In this document: piece after piece, positions 26,859-36,062 of the stretch | Layout of the letters: each line of letters begins with the position of its first letter | Position numbering within the stretch: position 1 is the first letter of the stretch | Assembly: GCA_001464665.1 (NCBI GenBank) | Contig: LNDP01000024.1 | Span: forward strand, 434,001-498,000 | DNA length: 64,000 bases | Direction: 5' to 3' | DNA from: Acidobacteria bacterium Ga0074141 | GTDB lineage: Bacteria > Acidobacteriota > Blastocatellia > Pyrinomonadales > Pyrinomonadaceae | Position numbers and translations under genes: made by a program | The notes under the pieces: model-generated | Database searches by the model: none | Told to the model about the DNA's origin: nothing | Seen by the model: only the letters and a program-made list of their open reading frames with translations

Positions 26859-27059
26859 TCAGTCGTACGGATCGTAATCTTCGTCCTCATCCTTAAGCTC
26901 ATCGTCCTCTAAATCAGTTTTGAGGTCGAGTTCAATAGGATCGAGACCGACGACGAGAAGGTCAGAACCGCATTCTTCGCAGTTCGCCTTATCCCCCTGC
27001 TCGGCGTCAGCTTCAACATAAACTTCTTCGTCACACTCTGGGCAGATCGCAGTTGGCAT
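26859..27059 (-). CDS. Small LysW-like zinc-ribbon protein with atypical C-terminus
   Basis: 66 residues, very acidic. CPEC at 6-9 and CEEC at 27-30 form a four-cysteine zinc ribbon. Residues 27-44 (CEECGSDLLVVGLDPIEL) closely resemble the amino-carrier protein LysW, which normally ends in EDWGE and carries lysine or arginine precursors on its last glutamate. Here the end is a longer acidic tail closing in DYDPYD, so the carrier glutamate is absent. No lysX, lysZ or argX homologue is nearby. It may be a LysW paralogue with another role, such as a protein-interaction or metal-binding peptide. It is divergent from the PfkB kinase. Confidence 0.8.
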   Translation of the reverse strand: MPTAICPECDEEVYVEADAEQGDKANCEECGSDLLVVGLDPIELDLKTDLEDDELKDEDEDYDPYD

Positions 27060-27202
27060 TTTCGTTTTACTCCGGTTGTTAGTTAAGCTAAGGTCTTGCT
27101 TTTAATTCGAATTACGGATGTCTCAAATTTAACCTCTCGCTAGTCAACTAGGCAAGATTGGTTCGCTAGATTTTTAGAAACCCGCGTAGAATATCGACAC
27201 AA

Positions 27203-28135
27203 ATGCAACTGCCATTCAAGCTTCGTGACTCAGCCAGATTTGAAGTTGCCGGCTTCGGAACAAACGCTGTTGATTTTTTGATCACAGTTCCGAACTACCC
27301 CGAGTTCGGGTCCAAAGTGGAGCTTGATCATTACCGCCGCTTTCCCGGCGGCGAGATCGCGACGACGCTCTCAGGCTTGCAGCGACTTGGATTAACGACC
27401 GCATACGCGGGGCGGTTCGGCGATGATGATGCCGGAGACTTTGGTATCGAAAGCCTCCGGATAGAAGGCGTTGACATTTCCGAGTGCGAACGGATTCCAA
27501 ATGCCGCGACTCAGATCGCCTTCATAATTATCGATGCGGACAGCGGTGAGCGTACCGTTCTCTGGAAACGCGACGAAAGGTTGAAATTCACTGAAGCGGA
27601 CGCCCCTACCGACCTTGCTCAGCAGGCAAAGATCTTGCATCTAACCCCACATGACGGGAAGGCCTGCGTCGAGATGGCAAAGGCTGCTCGCAAGGCCGGA
27701 ACGATAGTCTCGGTCGACATGGACAACGTCTTCGAAGCGACCGATGAACTTCTAAGGCTTACCGACATACTTGTCGTATCGTCTGACTTGCCCCAAAAGT
27801 TATTCGGTACCTCGAAGACCGAGGATGCGCTGCGTAAGTTATACGAGCGAAGTGGTGCCACCGTGGTCGGCATTACTCTAGGCTCAACGGGTTCCACGTT
27901 GCTTTGCGGAGAACAGTTCTTCGAGACCGCGGGTTTTCCAGTGCCGGGGATCTGTCGGGACACTACGGGAGCTGGTGATGCGTTCCGTTCTGGGCTTCTC
28001 TACGGAGTTCTTACTGGTCAGGACATTGAAACTTGCGCCCGAATGGCAAATGCGGTGGCAGCACTGAACTGCCGCGAGGTGGGCGCCCGTACCGCTTTGC
28101 CGGTTCTTGCAGAGCTTGAGGAACTGTTACGTTGA
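27203..28135 (+). CDS. PfkB-family carbohydrate kinase
   Basis: 310 residues with the ribokinase fold. The N-terminal strand is VAGFGTNAVDFLI, and the substrate-lid region includes GGEIATTLSGLQRLGL with GRFGDDDAG. The signature 2 anion hole and catalytic base is DTTGAGDAFRSGLLYG near residues 252-268, where the aspartate of GAGD deprotonates the sugar hydroxyl. It would phosphorylate a sugar or nucleoside using ATP. The family includes ribokinase, 2-keto-3-deoxygluconate kinase, sulfofructose kinase and adenosine kinase, and sequence alone does not choose between them. It is a single gene with no sugar operon next to it. Confidence 0.88.
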   Translation: MQLPFKLRDSARFEVAGFGTNAVDFLITVPNYPEFGSKVELDHYRRFPGGEIATTLSGLQRLGLTTAYAGRFGDDDAGDFGIESLRIEGVDISECERIPNAATQIAFIIIDADSGERTVLWKRDERLKFTEADAPTDLAQQAKILHLTPHDGKACVEMAKAARKAGTIVSVDMDNVFEATDELLRLTDILVVSSDLPQKLFGTSKTEDALRKLYERSGATVVGITLGSTGSTLLCGEQFFETAGFPVPGICRDTTGAGDAFRSGLLYGVLTGQDIETCARMANAVAALNCREVGARTALPVLAELEELLR

Positions 28136-28260
28136 GAAAAGTGTAGACGAATCCATCACCTTTATTTTATAATACCTGTAACGCTTCGGCGTTCCCTCCT
28201 AATCATCCTCCCTTCACAATTTATTCGAGCCCCTTCTTCAAGGCTAATCCTCTAGCCCAT

Positions 28261-29478
28261 ATGGAATCAAAATTCACACTGCTCATTCAGCTGAATAGTG
28301 TTTTCCTCATAACGATCCTCTCGCTTTTTTTGCGGCGGTCGCTGCAGCTAACGGCGCTCAAATATTGGGCCGTGGCATGGCTCTGTCAATCGTTTGCCCT
28401 TATTTCACTTCGACTGGCGTTTGATTTCGATGAATTCGGATCAATGCTCTTCACCTACTACTTCTTGGGCGAGTATATATTTGGGTTCTTGTTGATCTCG
28501 GGTTGCAAGACCTTGGAGAGCGATTTTGAACTCTCGGCAAAGCACGAGGCCGCTATTGTTCCGTTTGTTGCCATTGCAATTGCTCTGCCTCTGCTTTCTC
28601 CGGAATTTAACGAGCTGCTCCCGATCCATGCGATCATTCTTGTCGGTTTTTACGTTTGTAGTTTCGCTGTGCTCAGTCGACTTGAAGCCCGAACCTTTGG
28701 TTGGAGAGTGATGCGGGTTTCTCTTCTTCTGCTCGCGATTCAATCCATCGGCTTTTTCGCCGTTTCGCTGGCCGGAACCGGATTCGCGCTAAAAAGCGAA
28801 CTACTCATTTACTCGCCAATGATAGCCATGGTCCTTCAGACCGCTCTCGGGTTCGGAATGGTCATCATTTTGCTCGAGAAAGTGCTGCGACGCGCCGAGG
28901 ACGCAAATGCTGAGCTTGAGAAGACAAAGCGAAAACTTGAAGAACTGGTGCACACAGACCCGCTCACCGCTGCACTTACACGCCATGCGTTTTACGGTTT
29001 CGTTCGCGAAGGAAATTCGGAAGGACCAACGGTCGCCGGCTGTGTTGGTTTTTTTGATATTGACGGGCTCAAAGCAATAAACGATTGCTATGGCCATGCG
29101 GCCGGCGATTCGACCATCCGGATGGTAGTGGGGTCGATACGGTCGTTTATGCGAGCCGAGGATTTGATCTATCGGTGGGGTGGCGATGAGTTTTTCGTCA
29201 TCATGGTCAGCATGAATGACGAAATGGCTGAACTTAGGATGAACCGTTTAGAGAATCTCCTCCGAGGAGTGACCATTGATGGTATTGATCGGCCGATCGA
29301 TATCAAGGTCTCATGGGGGTTCACTAATTTTGATTCGATCGATCACCTCGAACAGGCAATTGCCGCCGCGGACCAAAATATGTTCCAGCGTAAGCGGCAA
29401 CGCAAAGAACGAAATTCGTTAGACAGGATCCCTAATTCAGATGGCGAACGAGTGTACGAACTTGACCTGAATATGTAA
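28261..29478 (+). CDS. Membrane-bound diguanylate cyclase (GGDEF)
   Basis: 405 residues. About 1-215 hold seven or so hydrophobic helices acting as an uncharacterised membrane sensor. A short coiled linker (RAEDANAELEKTKRKLEELV) leads to the GGDEF domain (about 235-390): HTDPLTAALTRHAF, FFDIDGLKAINDCYGHAAGD and YRWGGDEFFVIM. The catalytic GGDEF is intact and an I-site RAED sits five residues before it, so product inhibition by cyclic-di-GMP is expected. The domain makes cyclic-di-GMP from two GTP. The gene stands alone; the 125 bases upstream show no clear regulatory motif. Confidence 0.92.
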   Translation: MESKFTLLIQLNSVFLITILSLFLRRSLQLTALKYWAVAWLCQSFALISLRLAFDFDEFGSMLFTYYFLGEYIFGFLLISGCKTLESDFELSAKHEAAIVPFVAIAIALPLLSPEFNELLPIHAIILVGFYVCSFAVLSRLEARTFGWRVMRVSLLLLAIQSIGFFAVSLAGTGFALKSELLIYSPMIAMVLQTALGFGMVIILLEKVLRRAEDANAELEKTKRKLEELVHTDPLTAALTRHAFYGFVREGNSEGPTVAGCVGFFDIDGLKAINDCYGHAAGDSTIRMVVGSIRSFMRAEDLIYRWGGDEFFVIMVSMNDEMAELRMNRLENLLRGVTIDGIDRPIDIKVSWGFTNFDSIDHLEQAIAAADQNMFQRKRQRKERNSLDRIPNSDGERVYELDLNM

Positions 29479-29524
29479 GGCACCACGTATTGAAATAGGC
29501 TACCGCCGGTTACGCCCGAAACAA

Positions 29525-30190
29525 CTAGAGTCTTGAGCCAAAGAAAGCGATCGCGTGTGCCCAGGCGTTCTGTGCCGCAGTTTCGTCGAACACCTCTGGC
29601 CGCGTATCATTGAAGAAAGCATGATCAGCATCGTATTTGAAAGATTCGAGCGGTAATTCATACTTCTCCGCTGCCTTCTCAAGTTCCAGGACCTTTTCGG
29701 GCGTGATCCATCCGTCTCGCGTGCCTGAGACAAAGACGGTTGGGACTTTCAACTTCCTCAAAACAGATTCCTCAGGAATATCGCCGTAAAACGGTACAGC
29801 CGCCGCAAAGCCTTCAACTTCACACGCAGCACGAAGGGCAAATGTCCCGCCCATACAAAAACCGGTGATACCGAAACGCGAGATGTCGTAATGATTCCGG
29901 GCGGTTAAGATCGTCTGTCGAATCGTATCGAGGCCATCCTCGATCGCGAGGTCGTGCATCATCGTTGAAGCACTATCGGGATCGGTGGCGATGCGGCCGC
30001 GATAGAGGTCGGGAGCGATCGCAGTAAAGCCCTCCGCTGCATAACGGCCGGCAATATCTTTGATGTGGTCATTTAGGCCCCACCACTCGTGAATCAAAAT
30101 CACGGCCTTCAGGTTTCCATTTTCGGGACGTACAACAAAGGCGGTGGTGTCACCATTCGTTGAAGAAAGATTTAGCGTCTCAGTTTTCAT
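29525..30190 (-). CDS. Dienelactone hydrolase family protein
   Basis: 221 residues from the ATG at 30190, which has GGAGGG eight bases upstream; the frame runs 43 codons further but without support. Alpha/beta hydrolase of the DLH type: HEWWGL at 34-39 (oxyanion region), the nucleophile C112 in GFCMGG, D159 in GTRDGW and H190 in DADHAFF. Enzymes with this Cys-Asp-His triad open lactone or ester bonds; many housekeeping members have unknown substrates. No aromatic degradation genes are nearby. Its promoter region contains a striking 18-bp inverted repeat that includes the ribosome binding site. It follows the TonB receptor gene on the same strand but appears to have its own promoter. Confidence 0.9.
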   Translation of the reverse strand: MKTETLNLSSTNGDTTAFVVRPENGNLKAVILIHEWWGLNDHIKDIAGRYAAEGFTAIAPDLYRGRIATDPDSASTMMHDLAIEDGLDTIRQTILTARNHYDISRFGITGFCMGGTFALRAACEVEGFAAAVPFYGDIPEESVLRKLKVPTVFVSGTRDGWITPEKVLELEKAAEKYELPLESFKYDADHAFFNDTRPEVFDETAAQNAWAHAIAFFGSRL

Positions 30191-30196
30191 AAAAAG

Positions 30197-30250
30197 CACC
30201 CTCCGTTCAGTTCGCTTATTAACGAGTATAAACGAACTGTTCGGAGGGTG
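30197..30250 (-). promoter_or_regulatory. 18-bp inverted repeat over promoter and ribosome site of the hydrolase gene
   Basis: Arms 30197-30214 (CACCCTCCGTTCAGTTCG) and 30233-30250 are complementary at 16 of 18 positions around an 18-base centre. On the minus strand the centre contains TATACT, a candidate -10, with CTTACA 18 bases upstream as a candidate -35. The proximal arm contains the GGAGGG ribosome site. It may be a repressor operator or, if transcribed, a hairpin hiding the ribosome site. Confidence 0.65.
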
Positions 30251-30281
30251 TAAGTTTCTTTCTAAGGTTGGACTCGTCCGA

Positions 30282-32522
30282 CTAGAAAAATCTGAAAGTA
30301 TATCCGATACGGATCCCACGTCCGATCTCGGGCATCAAGTCCTTTACAAGGTTGACATGATTTCGATAGAGTTTGTCCGTCAAATTATAAGCATTGAACG
30401 AAAAAATATGGGCGGTGTGCTGTCGTGCAATCGTGTACGACCCCGCTATATTGAACAAGCCATAACCGGCGGTACGCGTTTCTAGTTGATACAGCTTTGT
30501 CTGTGCCGACGTAAAGACGACCTCTGGCCGAAGGCTCAGTCCCTCGTACCGAAAGTTAAGGCCGAGCCTTGCCCTTGCTGGTGGAATCCTAGGGACATTT
30601 AGGTTTTCATTTACCAGTCTCGCCCGCACGACGTCGAAACTTGCGAAGCCGCCAAACCAATTATTGAAGGTCACGTCGGCTGCGATCTCAGCACCGACAT
30701 ACTCCGCATCTTCTTGTTCAAAACGAGCAACCGGAAGACCATCCTCGATGTCCACGTCGCCGTCGCCGTCTTCGTCTTGGAAGGCGAGGAAAACAAAGTC
30801 TTTGATCCGGTAGTAATAAACATCACTTGAGATCCGGAAGCGTTGCGAGGTATGGCGAAGAGATAAATCCAAGCCGTTCGCTGTTTCTTTTCGGAGATTC
30901 TCGTTACCGATCTCGAACGTCACTGTGCCAATGTGAGGCCCGTTATTGTAGAGCTCCTCAAGGGCCGGAGCTCGTGTCGAGAATGTGTAATTGAATACGA
31001 ACGCGCCGCCATCCCAAAGCCCGACGTTCATTCCCGCGGCACCTGAGAATCCGGTAAAATTACGGTCTCGATATTGAGGATCCTCGGCACGATAGCGATT
31101 GTTCTCTACGCGACCGCCAAACTGGAATTTAACACGGTCGAAGTTTAGTTCTTGAAGCCCAAATACCGAGAACGAATTCTGGCGAATCTTGCCGTCGATC
31201 AGTTGCTCAGCGCCGACGACCTCATAATCGCGATTGAACCCCTCAAACCCGAACCTGCCGGTCAGCTTCTGATACTGCTGCTGTTCGAAAACTGAACGAT
31301 AGTTGAACACTTTGTTCGAAAACGTGGTGCCGACTTCGCCTACTCCGTCCTCGATCTCGATCTCTTTGTGCCGGTAGTCGGTGTAATCAACGGCGTAATT
31401 GACCCCGCGAAGGAACGAATTATTCAGATCGCGAAACCCACCGTTAAATCGGACATTGTAACGGCGCATTCTAAGGTCGATGTCTTCGTCAACATCCGGG
31501 AGTTCACCCTCTTTAGGTTTTTCGTGGCCGCCCTCGAAAAGGGCTGCGAACGGAATCCCGAAACGGCGGACATCGGCGCTGAACTTCCCGGCAAGAAATG
31601 CTTTCTCGCCGTAATACCCTGTACCAAATGAACCCGTGGTGGACCGCGAAGCGGAATTTGGAACTTGGCCAAGCGGGGTTTGATAGTCACCCGTACGCTG
31701 GGCACCAAAATTTCCGCGAAACAGCCAGCGATTGACGCCGTATTCAACGCCGCCGCCGATCGCTCCTTGCTTATCGGCCGTCCCTCCGACGCCCTTAACG
31801 TAGCCCCGTACTCCGTCAGTGTAATCGTCATCGGTATGGTCGATCACGTTTACCACGCCGCCGATAGCATTGCTGCCATAAAGGAGTGTGGCCGGGCCCT
31901 TAACGATCTCGATCCGCTCTGCCGCCATCGGATCCATGGGTTCACCGTGGTCGCCCGATTGCGAGCCGACCGAACCATTCCGAATGCCATTTTCCAAAAT
32001 AAGCACACGGTCGCCATCGAACCCCCGAAGCACAGGACGTGCCGAGCCGGGGCCGAAGCTGCGCTTTGCAACCCCGGGCTCACCGTCAAGAACTTCACCG
32101 ATGGAAGTAGAGGCCTTTTCCATAACACGGCCGGGACCGATCGATGTCACCGACTGAAACGAATCAAAAACGGTCTGCTCTTGCCCTGATGCTGTTACGG
32201 TTACTTCTTCTCGCAGCGACGAAACTGGAAGCTGAAAGTTGATGGTGAGGGAAGCTCCAGATGAAACCGTTATCTGTCTCGCCGCATCGGAAAAACCCTC
32301 CAGATGCACGAGGATGGAGTAACGGCCCGGAGGCACATCCGTCAGAGTAAAATTGCCCTCAGTATCCGTACGGACACTCTGGCGGGTCTGAACGATCTGA
32401 ACGTCCGCATCGTGAAGAGGAATGTCGTTTCCGTACGTTACTTTACCGCTTACGGTCGCGTTCTGAGCAATAGCCGCAACGGCAAGCAGCAGAACGGCCG
32501 AAAATATACTGAAAATTCTCAT
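30282..32522 (-). CDS. TonB-dependent outer membrane receptor, ZnuD-like, with carboxypeptidase-regulatory domain
   Basis: 746 residues with a signal peptide (MRIFSIFSAVLLLAVAAIAQ). Residues 21-100 form a CarboxypepD_reg-like beta-sandwich (SGKVTYGNDIPLHDADV, then VPPGRYSILVHLEGF). The plug follows: RSFGPGSARPVLRGFDGDRV, DHGEPMDPMAAERIEIVKGP and LLYGSNAIGGVVNVID. These phrases resemble the ZnuD group of zinc receptors. The rest is a 22-strand barrel with acidic outer loops, including DEDGDGDVDIED, which looks like a calcium-binding loop. It would import a metal or metal complex using TonB energy. It lies 170 bases downstream of a LytS/LytTR pair on the same strand, which might regulate it. 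The zinc assignment is tentative. Confidence 0.85.
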   Translation of the reverse strand: MRIFSIFSAVLLLAVAAIAQNATVSGKVTYGNDIPLHDADVQIVQTRQSVRTDTEGNFTLTDVPPGRYSILVHLEGFSDAARQITVSSGASLTINFQLPVSSLREEVTVTASGQEQTVFDSFQSVTSIGPGRVMEKASTSIGEVLDGEPGVAKRSFGPGSARPVLRGFDGDRVLILENGIRNGSVGSQSGDHGEPMDPMAAERIEIVKGPATLLYGSNAIGGVVNVIDHTDDDYTDGVRGYVKGVGGTADKQGAIGGGVEYGVNRWLFRGNFGAQRTGDYQTPLGQVPNSASRSTTGSFGTGYYGEKAFLAGKFSADVRRFGIPFAALFEGGHEKPKEGELPDVDEDIDLRMRRYNVRFNGGFRDLNNSFLRGVNYAVDYTDYRHKEIEIEDGVGEVGTTFSNKVFNYRSVFEQQQYQKLTGRFGFEGFNRDYEVVGAEQLIDGKIRQNSFSVFGLQELNFDRVKFQFGGRVENNRYRAEDPQYRDRNFTGFSGAAGMNVGLWDGGAFVFNYTFSTRAPALEELYNNGPHIGTVTFEIGNENLRKETANGLDLSLRHTSQRFRISSDVYYYRIKDFVFLAFQDEDGDGDVDIEDGLPVARFEQEDAEYVGAEIAADVTFNNWFGGFASFDVVRARLVNENLNVPRIPPARARLGLNFRYEGLSLRPEVVFTSAQTKLYQLETRTAGYGLFNIAGSYTIARQHTAHIFSFNAYNLTDKLYRNHVNLVKDLMPEIGRGIRIGYTFRFF

Positions 32523-32692
32523 TTATGCCTCTCAAAAATCTGGTTGAACTATGGCGAAAATTGCCTTGCGGCCAAAACTTAACGATAAAGAAGTATCGGC
32601 AGCACTTCGGGTCTTTTCAACGAACGGTCGAAATCGGCAGATGAAATGCAATATTGGGGTGATGGGAAGAGGCGAAAAGAGACGGTCAAAAC

Positions 32693-33472
32693 CTAGATCT
32701 TCAAAAGTTCGGTCCGAAGGGCTTTCGACTGAAGTCGGCTGGAATTCAGCTCCTGGCCGTTGATCAGGTGAACAATGTATGTCCCACCAGCAAAAGGCGT
32801 GATCCTATCCACCATTCTAATATTCGCAAGTGATCCCCGAGAGAGCCTGACAAAGAGTTCGGGGTCGAGTCGAGCTTCAAGGTCCTTTAACCGGTAGTTG
32901 ATCGTGTACTTCGTTCGATCTGCCGTTGTAAGGTAAAGCAACTCACCGTCCGCGACGATCGACGCGATATCATCGACCGGTACGAGATAGATGTCATCAC
33001 GCATGCGTACGGGAATACGTTTAAGAAAGCCCGAGCCTGATGTGTTCTCGATCGTTTCCGTGGCAGCTTGAAGTCGTTTTCGTTCCACGCCCCGCCAGTC
33101 GACATTCTCAAGTCGTTGGAAGGCCCGAGCTATCGTCTCGCGGAGCCGCGGAAGCTCGACCGGCTTCAAAAGATAATCGATAGCATTTAACTCAAATGCC
33201 TGGACAGCGTAGTTATCAAATGCTGTAACGAATGCGACCAGGGGCATCTTGTCTTCCGAGATCTTCTTCACGACCTCCAGACCGCTGAGCTCCGGCATCT
33301 GCAGATCGAGCAACGCGAGGTCCGGAGTTAGCCTGCCGATCAAGTCGACCGCGTCAAGCCCATTCTCAGCCTCACCGACGATCTCAACCTCATCGATCTT
33401 CGACACTAGTTTTTTCAAATATTCTCGCGCCGGTCGTTCGTCGTCGGCGATCACTATCCTAAGTGAAGTCAT
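32693..33472 (-). CDS. LytTR-family response regulator
   Basis: 259 residues. The N-terminal receiver domain has acidic pocket D10/D11, phosphoacceptor D56 (ALLDLQMP), the threonine in VTAFDNYA and the lysine in LLKPVEL. Residues about 150-258 form a LytTR DNA-binding domain (RIPVRMRDDIYLVPVDDI, then RLSRGSLANIRMVDRI and LNSSRLQS). Its start overlaps the end of the kinase gene by four bases (ATGA), indicating translational coupling. Such pairs often control envelope, adhesion or transporter genes; the TonB receptor just downstream is a plausible target. Confidence 0.93.
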   Translation of the reverse strand: MTSLRIVIADDERPAREYLKKLVSKIDEVEIVGEAENGLDAVDLIGRLTPDLALLDLQMPELSGLEVVKKISEDKMPLVAFVTAFDNYAVQAFELNAIDYLLKPVELPRLRETIARAFQRLENVDWRGVERKRLQAATETIENTSGSGFLKRIPVRMRDDIYLVPVDDIASIVADGELLYLTTADRTKYTINYRLKDLEARLDPELFVRLSRGSLANIRMVDRITPFAGGTYIVHLINGQELNSSRLQSKALRTELLKI

Positions 33473-35370
33473 AATGCAGTCGCCTCGTCTTGGATATCGG
33501 AACGCGTCTGAACAATCGGTATCGAGATCACCGCTCGCGTCTCCACGTCGCGATATCGATAAAGCTCAAGCCGGGCCTCGTCGTGATAATAGTTGCGAAG
33601 ACGGTCTTCGACATTACGAAGGCCGACCCCGATAGATTCGGGACGGGCAAGGAGCGAGGTCCCATCACCCGTATCCGCTACCGTTATGCACAAAAAAGCA
33701 TTATCGTCCTCATTTTCGAGCAACGCGCTTATTCGAACTTCGCCCCCGGATCGCTTTGTCGAGATCCCGTGTTTGATCGCGTTCTCAACCAATGGCTGCA
33801 AGATCAGCGACGGGATCTCGATCGACCGCAACTCGTCATCTACGTCTATCGTCACGATGAGGCGTTCCTCAAATCTCGCTCGCTCTATCTCCAAATAACT
33901 CTCGATAAGCCGAAGTTCCACGTCAAAACTTGTGAAATCATCGGTGGTATTCAGAACTCGCCGGAGAAGTTTTGTTAGCTGCAGTAGAGTTTGCAACGCT
34001 TTATCGGGCGATTCCTGGATCAAGTAGCCAATGGTCGTTAGCGCGTTGAAGAGAAAGTGCGGATTGATCTGGGCACGAAGGGCCGTAAGTTGTGCCTCGG
34101 CGGCAAGGCGCGAAAATTGCTGTTCACGAAACTCTCGCTCACATCGTTCATGGGTGACGCGAAGCGCGTCGATGCGTCTCGCGGCCCGATTCGCCACCAT
34201 CTCAAGCATCGTGATCTCTTCTGAGAGCAGCCTCCTGCCGCCGGCAAATTCGCCGAGGCGTAATAGATAAAAAGGAGTTTCCGCGGTACGAATCACGGTC
34301 TCAATATATTCGCCGCCGTCTATAACCGAACCCAACCGCGGCTCGTCTCTAACGTATTCGATCTCGCGCCAATCGTGCGATCCGGCCGAAAACTCCTTCG
34401 CTAAGGTTGACGAGACCAAAGCCGGAACAAGATCCGTTGATTCGCACGCATCGATCTCTTTCACGAGATCATTGAAAAAGCTTTCATAATCGGGGCGTTT
34501 TAATAAAACCGTATCGACCAACCATCCCGCGAAGCGATTTATCGACGGATAGAGAAGTGCTGTGCCGACCCAAAAAACAAGAATGATCGCGGTTGAGGGT
34601 ATATTTGGGGAAAGTCTAGCGGCTGCTTCGGTCGCTGGGCCGGCAACTGCTAGATAGAGCCCAAAAGCTACAAAAGCTAGAAAAATCAGCGAAACCGCGC
34701 GTTTGAGAAAGATATCCGCAAAAGCAAATCGGAAATTCTGGTAGAGGATCGCTAGAACAAGCGGTAGGGACGATTGGTGGGCGATCAATTCGACGGGCCA
34801 TGATGAACCGCTTCCCCGGTGCGAAACAAGGTGAAGAGAGGACACCGCGAATACAAGAAGTGCCGTCACCCACACGGTCTTTCGCTCCAAGGTTTGCCGT
34901 AGGTTCGTTAGTAGTAGTCCGGCCACAAGTGAAACCGCACCAAAGGTTAGTAGTAACAGTCCCGTCGACGACGGAACCGCCAAACCCGCAGCGTATGCCC
35001 AGACATGAACGACAGCAGCAAGCGTGCTGATAAGGTAAGCGATCCACGTCAATACCGGCCGTTGATCGGTCTCGAGTTGAACAGAATGAACTACGACTGA
35101 AGGCAAAAAGCCCAACGCCGAGTAAGCGAAAACGGTGATCAAAGGATGAAGGGTCGAATTGTGGCCAAGGGCGGTGACTGCGAGTTCACCGGCGTTCCAA
35201 ACCAACCCGAGCGCAGATGTAAGAAAGAGCAATACCCTGACCTGCTTGCCGCCCGAGCTCTCACGATGTCGAAGAATCATCCATCCGAGAAGAGCATACA
35301 AAGCAACCCCGACGGAAAATCCGAGCCAGTTGACCAGAAGAGAAGGATTTATTTGTTCAACGACCAACAT
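33469..35370 (-). CDS. LytS-type sensor histidine kinase
   Basis: 633 residues. The N-terminal ~275 contain about eight hydrophobic helices (for example SVGVALYALLGWMIL and TGLLLLTFGAVSLVAG). A GAF-like region may follow (about 300-400). The kinase core is the His_kinase type: phosphoacceptor histidine in QINPHFLFNALTTIGYLI near residue 445, an asparagine box LVENAIKHGI, and a G-box VADTGDGT and SIGVGLRNVEDRL. It phosphorylates the LytTR regulator whose gene overlaps its stop. The signal sensed by the membrane domain is not evident. Confidence 0.93.
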   Translation of the reverse strand: MLVVEQINPSLLVNWLGFSVGVALYALLGWMILRHRESSGGKQVRVLLFLTSALGLVWNAGELAVTALGHNSTLHPLITVFAYSALGFLPSVVVHSVQLETDQRPVLTWIAYLISTLAAVVHVWAYAAGLAVPSSTGLLLLTFGAVSLVAGLLLTNLRQTLERKTVWVTALLVFAVSSLHLVSHRGSGSSWPVELIAHQSSLPLVLAILYQNFRFAFADIFLKRAVSLIFLAFVAFGLYLAVAGPATEAAARLSPNIPSTAIILVFWVGTALLYPSINRFAGWLVDTVLLKRPDYESFFNDLVKEIDACESTDLVPALVSSTLAKEFSAGSHDWREIEYVRDEPRLGSVIDGGEYIETVIRTAETPFYLLRLGEFAGGRRLLSEEITMLEMVANRAARRIDALRVTHERCEREFREQQFSRLAAEAQLTALRAQINPHFLFNALTTIGYLIQESPDKALQTLLQLTKLLRRVLNTTDDFTSFDVELRLIESYLEIERARFEERLIVTIDVDDELRSIEIPSLILQPLVENAIKHGISTKRSGGEVRISALLENEDDNAFLCITVADTGDGTSLLARPESIGVGLRNVEDRLRNYYHDEARLELYRYRDVETRAVISIPIVQTRSDIQDEATAL

Positions 35371-35521
35371 CTCAGACTACAGCACTGATCGACGTCTATT
35401 TGTAAAATTCTAGCAAATTGCCGAAATTGAACCATGGGAGGTTGAACTTGACCAATGATCGGGATTAAACTCCCCCTCAGTTCTTCCCGCAGAGCTTTTC
35501 CCGCCTCCCTCATTTGAATAT

Positions 35522-36031
35522 ATGAAAACTCTGCTTTTGATGCGACATGCGAAGTCCAGTTGGACCGATATCTCGATGGCTGATTTCGATAGGCCCTTGA
35601 ACGAACGGGGGCGACGGACCGCACCGTTCATGGGCGAGCTTATTGCGACGGAGGGCCTTCTTCCCGATTTCGTTGTAAGTTCGCCAGCGAAACGAACGAC
35701 CGAGACCGTAGATCTGGTTCGTGCAGCGTCCCGAGCTACTTGCGAGGTTCATTTTGACGCGAGGATTTACGAAGCAACTACCGACGAACTTCTCCGGGTC
35801 GTCTCCGAGATCCCCGATCGATCAACCCGAGCTCTCTTGGTCGGTCACAATCCGGGGTGTGAACAGATTCTTCAAAAGCTGACCGCGGCGGTCGAGCCGA
35901 TGCCAACCGCTTCATTGGCCATGATCGATCTCGAGATCGTTTCATGGAATGAGATCGCTTCGGCATCGGGGAAGCTACGTAAGCTGTTTCGGCCAAAAGA
36001 AGAGATCCGATGGATCGAAGGAAAGAACTAA
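35522..36031 (+). CDS. SixA-type histidine phosphatase
   Basis: 169 residues of the phosphoglycerate-mutase/acid-phosphatase superfamily. The catalytic RHA signature includes H9 (LLMRHAKSSW). SSPAKRTTETVDLV carries the second arginine, and LVGHNPGCEQ has the second catalytic histidine. SixA in E. coli removes phosphate from histidine phosphotransfer domains of the nitrogen phosphotransferase branch or a hybrid kinase. Its position between two two-component systems fits a phosphorelay-damping role, but this is inference. It precedes the PhoB-like gene on the same strand, 129 bases apart. Confidence 0.88.
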   Translation: MKTLLLMRHAKSSWTDISMADFDRPLNERGRRTAPFMGELIATEGLLPDFVVSSPAKRTTETVDLVRAASRATCEVHFDARIYEATTDELLRVVSEIPDRSTRALLVGHNPGCEQILQKLTAAVEPMPTASLAMIDLEIVSWNEIASASGKLRKLFRPKEEIRWIEGKN

Positions 36032-36062
36032 GCGACGCTTGTTGAATCGGCCGATCGAATAA

